The notes below the pieces were generated by a model that had not been told where the DNA came from, searched no databases, and saw only the letters and a program-made list of their open reading frames with translations. This document shows positions 1 to 7,193 of a DNA stretch of 64,000 nt, in pieces (the stretch's first letter is position 1; the number at the start of each line of letters is the position of its first letter). The stretch covers positions 186,001 through 250,000 of the forward strand of contig NZ_CP035375.1 in the NCBI RefSeq assembly GCF_004118935.1, read 5' to 3'. Both the position numbers and the translations under genes were made by a program. The stretch is from Salinibacterium sp. UTAS2018. GTDB lineage: Bacteria > Actinomycetota > Actinomycetes > Actinomycetales > Microbacteriaceae.

Positions 1-443
1 GCGCCGGGGATCGACACCGTCATCGACACCGCGTCAATCGGTTGCGACGATGTCAGCGGTACGCCGGTCGCAATAACCCCTACCGCGGCATCAAGCCCAT
101 TGACCTCGAACCGATCGATGTCGACCGTCACAGCATCGAGCCCTCCGGCGAGCGCTTGCAGAATCAGCGAGCCCGAGCCGAGGTCGACGGTCACACCCTC
201 GCTCGATTCGAGATCGAGCGATGACGCGATTTCGTCTTGCGCGAGGCGCACGGCCGTTGTGCGCCCGACGGTTTCGATGAGCACCACCGCGATCACGAGG
301 ATCGCCACAACTGCTCCGAGGACAGACCACAGAATCCAGCGACGGCGAGGCTTCTTGGGTGCTGTCGCTACGGACGACTCCGGGGCGGTCTCCCCCGGTC
401 CGTCGAGACGCAGCTCGAGCGTGGGGTTGTCGTCGGAGGCCAC
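1..443 (-). CDS. DUF2993 (LmeA-like) membrane-anchored protein, C-terminus cut off by window edge
   Basis: The frame opens with GTG at 443, five bases after the argS stop, and stays open to the window edge, giving 147 visible residues. The first ~35 residues are polar and end in a basic PKKPRRR stretch. A hydrophobic helix follows (about residues 36-56, WILWSVLGAVVAILVIAVVL), then an extracytoplasmic part with DLGSGSLILQALAGGLDAV and DIDRFEVNG. This matches the usual layout of actinobacterial DUF2993 proteins, whose mycobacterial member LmeA binds phospholipids and affects lipomannan elongation. A similar role here is inference. It is probably cotranscribed with argS. Family call is by pattern, not a search; the C-terminal half is not visible. 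Confidence 0.7.
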   Translation of the reverse strand, partial: MASDDNPTLELRLDGPGETAPESSVATAPKKPRRRWILWSVLGAVVAILVIAVVLIETVGRTTAVRLAQDEIASSLDLESSEGVTVDLGSGSLILQALAGGLDAVTVDIDRFEVNGLDAAVGVIATGVPLTSSQPIDAVSMTVSIPG

Positions 444-448
444 GTCAG

Positions 449-2110
449 TTACATCCGCTCGGGGGCACTGACCCCGAGCATCCAGAGACTGTTGCGCAGA
501 ACCTGACCAACAGCGTCATTGACCCACAGTCGCGTGCGGTGAACGTCAGTTACTTCTTCGTCGTTCATGGGAGTGACGCGGCACTGATCGTACCAACGGT
601 GGTAGCTGCCAGCGAGCTCTTCGGCGAAGCGCGCAATACGGTGCGGCTCACGCAATTCGGCGGCCTGAGCCACGATGCGCGGGAACTCCGCCAGAACACC
701 CAGCAGGATGCTCTCTGACTCATTCGTGAGCAGCGAGGCATCAAACACGCTGCGGTCCACTCCCGACTCCCCCGCATTGCGAGCAACGCTGTGAGTGCGG
801 GCGTGTGCGTACTGAACGTAGAAGACGGGGTTGTCGTTGGTGCGCTTCTGCAAAATCTCGGGGTCGAGGTTGAGCGGCGAATCGGACGGGTAACGACCGA
901 GCGAGTAGCGCAGAGCATCCGTTCCGAGCCATTCGCGCAGGTCATCGAGCTCGATGATGTTGCCGGCACGCTTAGAGAGGCGTGCACCGTTGATGCTCAC
1001 GAGTTGCCCAATGAGCACCTCAATGTCTTTATTGGGGTCGTCGCCGGCCGCGCCCGCGAGCGCCTTGAGACGGTGAACGTAGCCGTGGTGGTCGGCCCCG
1101 AGCAGGTAGATCTTGTGGGCATAGCCCCGATCGCCCTTGCTCAAGTAGTAGGCCGCATCGGCAGCAAAGTAGGTGTAGATTCCGTTGCCGCGCTTGATCA
1201 CGCGGTCTTTGTCATCGCCAAAGTCGGTCGTCTTGACCCACACAGCGTCGTCGATGTCAGCAACGTGACCCTGAGCCCGCAGACGCTCCACTGCGGTATC
1301 GATGGCGCTCTTGCCATCTTCTTTCACCGCGTGCAGTTCACGCTCGCTGAACCACACGTCGAAGTGCACGTTGAAGGCAGCGAGGGACTTCTTGATCTCG
1401 CCGAGCTGAAGTTCGTAGCCCCGCTCGCGAGCGACGGCGATCGCTTCATCGTGGTCAAGCTCGAGAATCTCGGGATTTGAGGCGAGCACGCGCTGCGCGA
1501 GCTCGGCAACGTAGGCACCCGGGTAGCCGTTCTCCGGAGTCGGTTCGCCCTTGGCGGAGGCCAGAATCGATGCCCCGAAGTTGTCCATCTGGTTACCGGC
1601 GTCGTTGATGTAGAACTCGCTCACGAGTTCGGCCCCGGCTGCCTTCAGGATGCGTGCCAGCGAGTCTCCAAGAGCCGCCCACCGAGTGTGGCCGATGTGC
1701 AGCGGGCCCGTGGGGTTGGCCGACACGAACTCCAAGTTAATGGTCTGACCCGCGAGGGATTCGTTGCGACCGTACGCCTCTCCCTGCTCGACGATTGTCT
1801 TCGCAAGTGCACCCGCGGCAGCGGCATCCAAAGTGATATTGATGAAGCCTGGGCCCGCAACATCCACCGAAGCAATGCCGTCGATAGCGCGAGCCTGCTC
1901 AGCGATTTCGGTCGCGAGTTCGCGAGGGTTGGCTCCCAAGGGCTTAGCGAGCTTCATCGCGATGTTGGATGCCCAATCACCGTGATCGCGGTTGCGCGGT
2001 CGCTCTAGCACCAGGTCACTCGCGGTCAGGCCCAAATCGGGCGTGCCGCGGTCAGCCGCGATGCGGGAGACGACAGAGAGCAGGGTGGCAGAAAGGTCAG
2101 CAGGATTCAC
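449..2110 (-). CDS. argS: Arginyl-tRNA synthetase
   Basis: Class I aminoacyl-tRNA synthetase charging tRNA-Arg in the cytoplasm. The 553-residue protein has the N-terminal additional domain (residues ~1-110), the HIGH motif at residues 138-141 (GPLHIGHTRWAALGD), the binding segment EFYINDAGNQMDNFG, the KMSKS-equivalent RLSKRAGN near residue 380, and a C-terminal DALR-type anticodon-binding domain ending in LRNSLWMLGVSAPERM. Length is normal for the family. The start codon is ATG at 2110. It is divergent from the lipoprotein gene at 2246, with the DUF2993 gene directly downstream. Bacterial argS genes usually start with this MNPADL/MTP-type N-terminus, so the start looks right. Confidence 0.97.
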   Translation of the reverse strand: MNPADLSATLLSVVSRIAADRGTPDLGLTASDLVLERPRNRDHGDWASNIAMKLAKPLGANPRELATEIAEQARAIDGIASVDVAGPGFINITLDAAAAGALAKTIVEQGEAYGRNESLAGQTINLEFVSANPTGPLHIGHTRWAALGDSLARILKAAGAELVSEFYINDAGNQMDNFGASILASAKGEPTPENGYPGAYVAELAQRVLASNPEILELDHDEAIAVARERGYELQLGEIKKSLAAFNVHFDVWFSERELHAVKEDGKSAIDTAVERLRAQGHVADIDDAVWVKTTDFGDDKDRVIKRGNGIYTYFAADAAYYLSKGDRGYAHKIYLLGADHHGYVHRLKALAGAAGDDPNKDIEVLIGQLVSINGARLSKRAGNIIELDDLREWLGTDALRYSLGRYPSDSPLNLDPEILQKRTNDNPVFYVQYAHARTHSVARNAGESGVDRSVFDASLLTNESESILLGVLAEFPRIVAQAAELREPHRIARFAEELAGSYHRWYDQCRVTPMNDEEVTDVHRTRLWVNDAVGQVLRNSLWMLGVSAPERM

Positions 2111-2245
2111 CCCTCAAGAGTACTGGTTGGTTACGGGGAATCTGTGCGAGCGGGGAGCCACATGACGTTCAGCGCTTGGCGCACACTTCACGACACTGCC
2201 GGGTCACTGCGCGGCTTTGTCCCTGCGGGTCACGACAATGGAGGT

Positions 2246-2875
2246 ATGGCACTTCGACTTCGCACGGTTTACGCCGCAATCGCCCTCAGCACCTCCGCAT
2301 TACTATTGAGCGGCTGTGTGCCGAGCGAAACTGTCACGGCTACCAACAGCCCCACTGTCTCAAGCACGCCCACACACTCGGCGCCCGAGGCCACCGCAAC
2401 GCCTTCCGCGTCGGCCAGCGCAACAAAATCCGCCACCCCCACTCCCAGCCCCACACCGTCGAAGTCGGCGCAGGACACTGCCGTAAGTTTCGGCTGCAAC
2501 GATCTGGTGTCGCCAAGCGCGATGTACGACTTCAACCCCAACTTCCTTCTGCTGGGCAGCTTCACCCCGGATTCGGGAACGACCGCAGCCGCTGCGCTAT
2601 CAGCAAAGGGTGTCGCCTGCCGCTGGCAAAATGGAACGAACAGCACGTCGATCGACGTGTCAGTAGCGCAACCAACCTCATCCAAGCTCGCGACCTTCAA
2701 ATCGAACGCGGGATCGAGCGCGGATGCCTTCAGCGGCTACTTCTCGATCACCGACCGAATCGGAACGGCTCAAATCTTCGTTGGCCCATATTGGGCAACG
2801 CTGAGTTCACGCGAATTCACCTCAGCAGACGAGGCCAGTAACCTGGTTGCTGAAGTACGCGCCGCACTTCAATAG
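2246..2875 (+). CDS. Secreted lipoprotein, unknown function
   Basis: The preferred start gives a clean lipoprotein signal: MALRLRTVYAAIALSTS followed by lipobox LLSGC near residue 23. After the lipidated Cys comes a Thr/Ser/Pro/Ala-rich linker of about 45 residues, then a ~130-residue globular part with two cysteines (SFGCNDL and VACRWQNG) that could form a disulphide. The frame is open further upstream (ATG at 2162 with GGGGAG six bases ahead), but that start would put 28 extra residues before the signal peptide, so 2246 is chosen although its GGAGG lies only one base from the ATG. No family recognised; likely attached to the outer face of the membrane. Confidence 0.75.
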   Translation: MALRLRTVYAAIALSTSALLLSGCVPSETVTATNSPTVSSTPTHSAPEATATPSASASATKSATPTPSPTPSKSAQDTAVSFGCNDLVSPSAMYDFNPNFLLLGSFTPDSGTTAAAALSAKGVACRWQNGTNSTSIDVSVAQPTSSKLATFKSNAGSSADAFSGYFSITDRIGTAQIFVGPYWATLSSREFTSADEASNLVAEVRAALQ

Positions 2876-2890
2876 CCAAACCAGAGCGGG

Positions 2891-3685
2891 CTACGACAAC
2901 TCGACAGGGGTGTGGTGGTCGTCAGTCGGAAGCTGGTCTGCGGTTGCCGTGATTTCTAGCTTCTGCAAGAAGAGGTCAGCCCAGTGGTTCGTAAGGAACG
3001 CGACATCCGCGGCATCTCGGCCGGTGGCGATGCGCACGAGCGACTGACGTGGTGCGAGCCCGGTCGAATCGACGACCCACCAGCGACCGTCGACAAAGGC
3101 TTCGGCTACGGCGTGAAAATCCATCGGGCTCAACCCTGGCGCGTACACCGACGAATAGCGGGCGGGCACATCTTTGGCGCGCAACATCGCAATGGTGAGG
3201 TGGGCAAAGTCGCGGCAAACCCCGCGGCGCGTCAAGAGCGAATGTGACGCTCCATCTGTCGCCGCCGACATTCCGGGGCTGTAACGCAGATTGGTCGAAA
3301 CCCAACTGCGGATAGCCTGCACCAGTTCATGGCCGGTTTGCGTCGGGAACAGCGAACGCGCCGTCGGAGTGAGCACATCTGACTCGCAATACCGGCTCGG
3401 CCGCAAATACTCGACTCGGTCGATTGCGTTGAGCGGCGCGGGCTCGGGAGTGGCCTCGACGGTGGCGGCGTAATCCACGACAAGCTGCCCCGGGCCCGCA
3501 ATCAGCGAGTGCAAGCGGGTTCCGCGCGCATCGACCAACTCTGTGGGGTTCTGGGGTACGCCATCCAACACAAAATTAATTGATTCGGATGTGAGTGGCC
3601 ACGGTGCCGCGACAGCAATGCTGAAGACCATTTCGGTGCGACCGCGAAGGTCAAGTTCTTGGTGGGAGGTCACGGTACGCAGCAT
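2891..3685 (-). CDS. Transglutaminase-like (cysteine protease fold) family protein
   Basis: The 264-residue protein has an N-terminal beta-rich domain (residues ~1-95) and a transglutaminase-like core. The catalytic triad is readable: Cys157 in RRGVCRDFAHL, His191 in MDFHAVAEAF and Asp206 in RWWVVDSTG. This C/H/D order and spacing fits bacterial transglutaminase-like peptidases of the type often found with circularly processed or uncharacterised peptide substrates. There is no signal peptide, so it is likely cytoplasmic. It converges on the lipoprotein gene with a 15-base gap. The substrate is unknown. Confidence 0.85.
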   Translation of the reverse strand: MLRTVTSHQELDLRGRTEMVFSIAVAAPWPLTSESINFVLDGVPQNPTELVDARGTRLHSLIAGPGQLVVDYAATVEATPEPAPLNAIDRVEYLRPSRYCESDVLTPTARSLFPTQTGHELVQAIRSWVSTNLRYSPGMSAATDGASHSLLTRRGVCRDFAHLTIAMLRAKDVPARYSSVYAPGLSPMDFHAVAEAFVDGRWWVVDSTGLAPRQSLVRIATGRDAADVAFLTNHWADLFLQKLEITATADQLPTDDHHTPVELS

Positions 3686-3771
3686 GCTCCGATACTGTCA
3701 CGAGAACCTGAAACGGGCATCCCAACGGAGTGCTAATTGTTGGGGCAATTGCTTGCTAAGCTAGCCTCCTT

Positions 3772-3844
3772 GCCTTCGTAGCTCAGGGGATAGAGCGCCG
3801 GTTTCCGGTACCGTAGGTCGGGGGTTCGATTCCCTCCGGGGGCA
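3772..3844 (+). tRNA. tRNA-Arg (anticodon CCG)
   Basis: A 73-nt cloverleaf folds by eye. Acceptor arm GCCTTCG pairs with CGGGGGC (two G-U pairs). The D arm is GCTC/GAGC. The anticodon arm is CCGGT/ACCGT with loop TTCCGGT, so the anticodon is CCG, reading CGG. The T arm is GGGGG/CCCTC with loop TTCGATT. The discriminator is A3844 and CCA is not encoded. One C-T mismatch closes the top of the anticodon stem. A degenerate 16-bp tandem repeat starts at its 3' end. Confidence 0.95.
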
Positions 3845-3930
3845 CTGTTATTTAGGCGCACTGTTATTTACGGGCGCTGCTTTTGGCTGGCGCTGCTGTT
3901 AGCCGGCGTTGTTGTTCACCGGCGCTGCGG
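3843..3930 (+). repeat. Degenerate 16-bp tandem repeat at tRNA-Arg 3' end
   Basis: Five consecutive 16-base units start at 3843, 3859, 3875, 3891 and 3907, followed by the first eight bases of a sixth (CGCTGCGG). Units 1 and 2 (CACTGTTATTTAGGCG, CACTGTTATTTACGGG) share their first 12 bases. Units 3-5 (CGCTGCTTTTGGCTGG, CGCTGCTGTTAGCCGG, CGTTGTTGTTCACCGG) have drifted toward CGCTGCTGTT. The first unit begins on the last two bases of the tRNA, so the array appears to have grown from the tRNA tail. No gene is seen in it. Confidence 0.8.
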
Positions 3931-3959
3931 TCAGTTCGACCTCGCGATTGCGGCGGAGG

Positions 3960-4163
3960 TTATTCTGGCTGCCGTTGCGTGCTCGATTGGCGATAGGCCA
4001 TGACACCCAGCGGCAGAACGACTAGTCCGGATGCGCTGACAAGAGCGATCCACTCGCCGGTAGCAATGCTGGCCCAGAGCCCGACCGCGATGATCGTGAC
4101 GCTGTACAGAGCTAGCGACACCCACGCCCAGCGCGGCAATGGCAATGTTTGAGACTTTGTCAT
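3960..4163 (-). CDS. Small two-helix membrane protein, hypothetical
   Basis: This 67-residue protein has two hydrophobic helices at about residues 13-33 (AWVSLALYSVTIIAVGLW) and 37-57 (WIALVSASGLVVLPLGVM), with polar ends. This is the typical look of small actinobacterial inner-membrane proteins. A longer overlapping frame on the same strand (3931-4239) has a poor, Arg-rich composition and is taken as a shadow. No strong Shine-Dalgarno site precedes the ATG at 4163. Function unknown. Confidence 0.55.
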   Translation of the reverse strand: MTKSQTLPLPRWAWVSLALYSVTIIAVGLWASIATGEWIALVSASGLVVLPLGVMAYRQSSTQRQPE

Positions 4164-4220
4164 GAGTACACGCTACGTCACGAGGCAGCGGACCTCTAGA
4201 GAAATAGCGCTTCCGGGCTG

Positions 4221-4586
4221 CTATTTCACGACGCAGCAAGCCTCGGCCCCGGCATCCGTGCTGGTGGCGACTGACGCGAGCATCTTGACGGGTTCGGCGA
4301 ACGCTTCGCAGCAGAGTTCATAGACGTTGGAGCGACCGCGAGGCGTCACCGTGACGAGACCGTTCTCGCGCAGCGGCGCCAAGTGGTGACTCACGAGCGT
4401 TTGGCTCAGGCCGGTGGCATCCGTCAGCTCGCGCACCGTGTGGGCGCGTTCGGTGAGGAGCAGCACGAGCTGCAGCCGGTTGGGATCGCCGAGGGCGCGC
4501 AGGAGCGGCGCCAGGCTCTGGGCCCGCTCGGCCGTTGCCGACCAGGTGGGCTTCTGAATCATCAGAAGATCGACACGTTCGCTCAT
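4221..4586 (-). CDS. ArsR/SmtB-family metal(loid)-responsive repressor
   Basis: The 121-residue protein has a single winged helix-turn-helix domain: ALGDPNRLQLVLLL (helix 2), VRELTDATGLSQTLVSHHL (recognition region, residues 51-69) and the wing LVTVTPRGRSNVYEL. This is a standard ArsR-family layout. The classical Cys-x-Cys site in the recognition-helix region is absent. Instead there are two vicinal cysteine pairs, Cys92-93 (YELCCEAF) and Cys117-118 (EACCVVK tail), so a thiophilic inducer such as arsenite or antimonite could bind at the dimer interface. It is divergent from the ArsO-like gene, with a palindrome between them, implying control of both. The ligand is inference. SD-like AGGTGAGG precedes the ATG. 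Confidence 0.88.
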   Translation of the reverse strand: MSERVDLLMIQKPTWSATAERAQSLAPLLRALGDPNRLQLVLLLTERAHTVRELTDATGLSQTLVSHHLAPLRENGLVTVTPRGRSNVYELCCEAFAEPVKMLASVATSTDAGAEACCVVK

Positions 4587-4608
4587 GCCCTCACCTTACC
4601 TGATTTCT

Positions 4609-4637
4609 TTGTTATCAACAGTAAGTACTGTTATTGT
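4609..4637 (+). promoter_or_regulatory. Promoter with ArsR-type palindromic operator in the spacer
   Basis: TTGTTA (4609-4614) and TATTGT (4632-4637) form a candidate -35/-10 pair with a 17-base spacer directed at the flavoprotein gene. Almost the whole spacer is a perfect inverted repeat, AACAGTA-AG-TACTGTT (4617-4632). A second element, AGCGCT repeated at 4643-4648 and 4652-4657, follows. The operator position would block polymerase binding when the divergent ArsR is bound. An AAGGAG site at 4673-4678 serves the downstream ATG. Confidence 0.65.
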
Positions 4638-4682
4638 GAGTGAGCGCTAGTAGCGCTGTGACGAACATCATCAAGGAGAGCA

Positions 4683-5966
4683 ATGACCATCGCACCTTCC
4701 CCCTCCGGCCCGCTCCCCGTCGTGGTCATCGGAGCCGGCCCGATTGGACTGGCTGCTGCTGCCAACCTCGCCCAGCGAGGTATCGATGCGGTAGTGCTCG
4801 AAGCCGGCGACCATGCCGGTGCGGCCATTAGCGCCTGGGGGCACGTCTCCCTCTTCTCCTCGTGGAAATACAACATCGATCCCAGCGGGCGTGCACTTCT
4901 CGAAAAAACGGACTGGGTCTCCCCCGCCGCCGAGACCCTCCCCACCGGCACCGAGCTCGTGCGCGACTACCTCCAGCCGCTCGCCGCGACCGCCGAGCTG
5001 GCACCACTCATCCGCTACAACAGCCGCGTGATCGGGATGTCGCGCCAGAGCATCGACTCCACCAAGACGGTTGGCCGCGAGCGCCGGCCGCTCCTGGTTC
5101 GCGTTGACTCCCCCGATGGCGTGTACGACATCCTCGCTTCGGCCATCATCGATGCGTCCGGCACCTGGGGCCACACCAACCCCATTGGTGCCTCCGGGCT
5201 GCCCGCCACAGGTGAGGCCGACGCCAGTGAGTGGCTGACGGGCCCGCTTCCGGATGTTCTGGGGGCCGACCGCGCACGCTTCGCCGGCAAGCACACCCTC
5301 GTCGTGGGTATGGGTCATTCCGCCGCCAACACGCTGTTGGCTCTCGCCGAACTGCGCGCCAGCGAACCCGGTACCGAAATCACCTGGGCAATTCGCGGCC
5401 GCTCGGCCCGTCGACTCTATGGTGGCGGCAGCGCCGATGAACTACCGGGCCGCGGCGCCCTCGGCAGCAACCTCAAGGATGCGGTCGAATCCGGAGCGAT
5501 CACTCTTCTGACAGATTTCACCGTCACCGAGCTCACCCCACAGCCCGATGGCCGCCTCACCGTCTCGAGCCATAATCCCGATGGCAACCAGTCAGTGACA
5601 GTGGATGCTCTCGCCGCCGCGACCGGATTCCGCCCCGATCTGGCGATCCTGAGGGAACTGCACCTCAGCCTCGATCCGGTGCTCGAAGCTCCCGTGATGC
5701 TGGCGCCCCTCATCGACCCGAATGTGCACAGCTGCGGCACCGTGGAGCCGCACGGAGCGAGTGTGCTCGCGCATCCGGAAAAGAACGTCTACATCGTCGG
5801 CATGAAGAGCTACGGCCGCGCCCCGACTTTCTTGATGGCGACCGGTTACGAGCAAGTGCGCTCGGTGGTTGCCGCTATCGCTGGCGACGTGGCGAGTGCT
5901 GGCCGTGTGAACCTCATGTTGCCCGAGACGGGCGTCTGCTGCTCAACCACCAGCGGCGGTTGCTGA
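4683..5966 (+). CDS. ArsO-like FAD/NAD(P)-dependent oxidoreductase
   Basis: A 427-residue flavoprotein with two dinucleotide-binding motifs. An N-terminal GAGPIG (residues 17-22) followed by VVLEAGDHAG is for FAD. A second, VVGMGHSAANTLLALAEL (around residue 205), is for NAD(P)H. ATGFRPDL and the C-terminal VYIVGMKSYGRAPTFLM complete a flavin-monooxygenase-like fold. The last residues are GVCCSTTSGGC, three cysteines in a short tail. Flavoproteins of this type sit in actinobacterial ars operons under the name ArsO, and the divergent ArsR supports that here. The reaction is not established for the family. The start has AAGGAG five bases upstream. Confidence 0.75.
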   Translation: MTIAPSPSGPLPVVVIGAGPIGLAAAANLAQRGIDAVVLEAGDHAGAAISAWGHVSLFSSWKYNIDPSGRALLEKTDWVSPAAETLPTGTELVRDYLQPLAATAELAPLIRYNSRVIGMSRQSIDSTKTVGRERRPLLVRVDSPDGVYDILASAIIDASGTWGHTNPIGASGLPATGEADASEWLTGPLPDVLGADRARFAGKHTLVVGMGHSAANTLLALAELRASEPGTEITWAIRGRSARRLYGGGSADELPGRGALGSNLKDAVESGAITLLTDFTVTELTPQPDGRLTVSSHNPDGNQSVTVDALAAATGFRPDLAILRELHLSLDPVLEAPVMLAPLIDPNVHSCGTVEPHGASVLAHPEKNVYIVGMKSYGRAPTFLMATGYEQVRSVVAAIAGDVASAGRVNLMLPETGVCCSTTSGGC

Positions 5967-5971
5967 CTGGC

Positions 5972-6634
5972 TTAGTCGTCGAGCACGATCCCGAGGTGCG
6001 CGGCGAGGGCCGGTGCTAGTTCTGCCAGTTGGTAAGAGTTAATCGTCGCGCCCTTGAGGTGTTCGACCCCCGTGACGTGGCGCAATTCGAGCGATCGCAA
6101 GTCGACGTTAGTGAGCTTGGCGCGGGTGAGGTCGAGAGTGTTCACCTGCGTGTTCGTGAACGCGACACGGTTTGCCGTAGCGCCACCCAGGTCGAGCTCG
6201 TCGATCAAGCAGTCATCGAATAGAACGTCTTGCAGGTGAGCGCCGCGCAGGTTCAGATACCCGATGCGACAGTGGACGAACCGGATCGACCTCCAGGTTG
6301 ACTCGTAAAATTCTGCCGACCCCAACCGGGAGCCTTCGATGCTTACGTCACGAAGGTTCGAACGCGGGGCCGCAAAGATGGGCGCGTTCAGTTTTTCGAA
6401 GCGGGTCTCCACGAAAGTGGCTGCCCGAAAGTTCGCCTCATTGGCTTCGAGCTCGATCAGCTCGCACTCCGTGAACGAGATCCCTGAAAGGTCATCTTCG
6501 CTGACATCGGATGCCGTGAACCGTTGCCCGTCATAGCTTTCGTGCGGCCGCAACAACGCCGCTTCCCCATCGACGAGATTCGCTAAACGCAACGCATCAA
6601 TGAGCGGAGCTGCCGTCACTGCTCTCTTAGCCAT
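5972..6634 (-). CDS. Pentapeptide-repeat protein
   Basis: The 220-residue protein carries successive five-residue A(N/D)Lxx-like repeats from about residue 45 on: FTECELIELEANEANFRAA, GYLNLRGAHLQDVLFDDC, LGGATANRVAF, LTRAKLTNVDLRSLELRHV. These normally build a right-handed quadrilateral beta helix. The ATG at 6634 (MAKRAVTAAP) is chosen because AAGGAG lies 11 bases upstream and the longer in-frame extension is Arg/Ser-rich and unlikely. It faces the flavoprotein gene tail to tail with a five-base gap. Some pentapeptide proteins protect DNA gyrase, but nothing here shows that. Confidence 0.85.
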   Translation of the reverse strand: MAKRAVTAAPLIDALRLANLVDGEAALLRPHESYDGQRFTASDVSEDDLSGISFTECELIELEANEANFRAATFVETRFEKLNAPIFAAPRSNLRDVSIEGSRLGSAEFYESTWRSIRFVHCRIGYLNLRGAHLQDVLFDDCLIDELDLGGATANRVAFTNTQVNTLDLTRAKLTNVDLRSLELRHVTGVEHLKGATINSYQLAELAPALAAHLGIVLDD

Positions 6635-6720
6635 ATAGCCGGGTGCTCCTTCATTCGATGGGTTCTGCGTCGAACCGAAACTACCCCACCGCACTGACGC
6701 TGCGCCGCTAGCCTGTACGC

Positions 6721-7161
6721 ATGACGCCTCCCGCCACCACCGCAGACCGAGTTGCCCACTTTTCGAGCAAGCTCGACTACGAAACTGATCCCTCGGATGT
6801 CGGGGCCGCATTCGAGGCCAACGACCGCTTCGTGCTCATCGACTCGCGCGGTGACGCCGCCTGGAATCAGGGTCACGCGGTCGGTGCCCTGCACATGCCG
6901 ACCGCCACCATCAGCGCTCGCGCCGACGCCGAGATCCCCCACGACATGCCTGTCGTCGTCTACTGCTGGGGCCCCGGCTGCAACGGTGGCACGAAAGCCG
7001 CGCTCGAGTTCGCGAAGCTCGGCTACGAAGTGCGGGAGATGATCGGCGGTTTCGAATACTGGGCGCGCGAAGGATTCCCCGTCGAGGACAGCACCGGCCC
7101 CGTCATCCGCGACAAGGATCCCCTCACGGCTCCCGTCGCCGCGATCTCCTGCGACTGCTGA
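6721..7161 (+). CDS. Rhodanese-domain sulfurtransferase with Cys tail
   Basis: A single rhodanese domain fills the 146 residues: FVLIDSRGDAAWNQGHAVGALHMP gives the conserved DxR and GHIxGA-like segments. The active loop is VVVYCWGPGCNGGTKAA (two cysteines, the first in the catalytic place), and GGFEYWAREGFPV closes the fold. The protein ends ISCDC, so it too has a thiol tail like its neighbours ArsR and the ArsO-like flavoprotein. It could move sulfane sulfur or bind thiophilic metals; the substrate is unknown. It is divergent from the pentapeptide-repeat gene. No clear Shine-Dalgarno site precedes the ATG, which may be leaderless. Confidence 0.88.
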   Translation: MTPPATTADRVAHFSSKLDYETDPSDVGAAFEANDRFVLIDSRGDAAWNQGHAVGALHMPTATISARADAEIPHDMPVVVYCWGPGCNGGTKAALEFAKLGYEVREMIGGFEYWAREGFPVEDSTGPVIRDKDPLTAPVAAISCDC

Positions 7162-7193
7162 GGTCGAAAACGCTGCGCCTGCGCTAAGGATGC

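Noticed and set aside
1969..2841. 290-residue plus-strand frame over the argS start and lipoprotein
   Set aside because: Wrong frame relative to the lipoprotein with a clear lipobox; Arg/His-rich artefact.
3931..4239. 102-residue alternative frame over the small membrane protein
   Set aside because: Arg/His-rich, lacks hydrophobic helices, while the 67-residue frame gives two clean helices.
4671..5318. 215-residue minus-strand frame over the ArsO-like gene
   Set aside because: Gly/Val-rich mirror of the flavoprotein frame, which carries the FAD motif.
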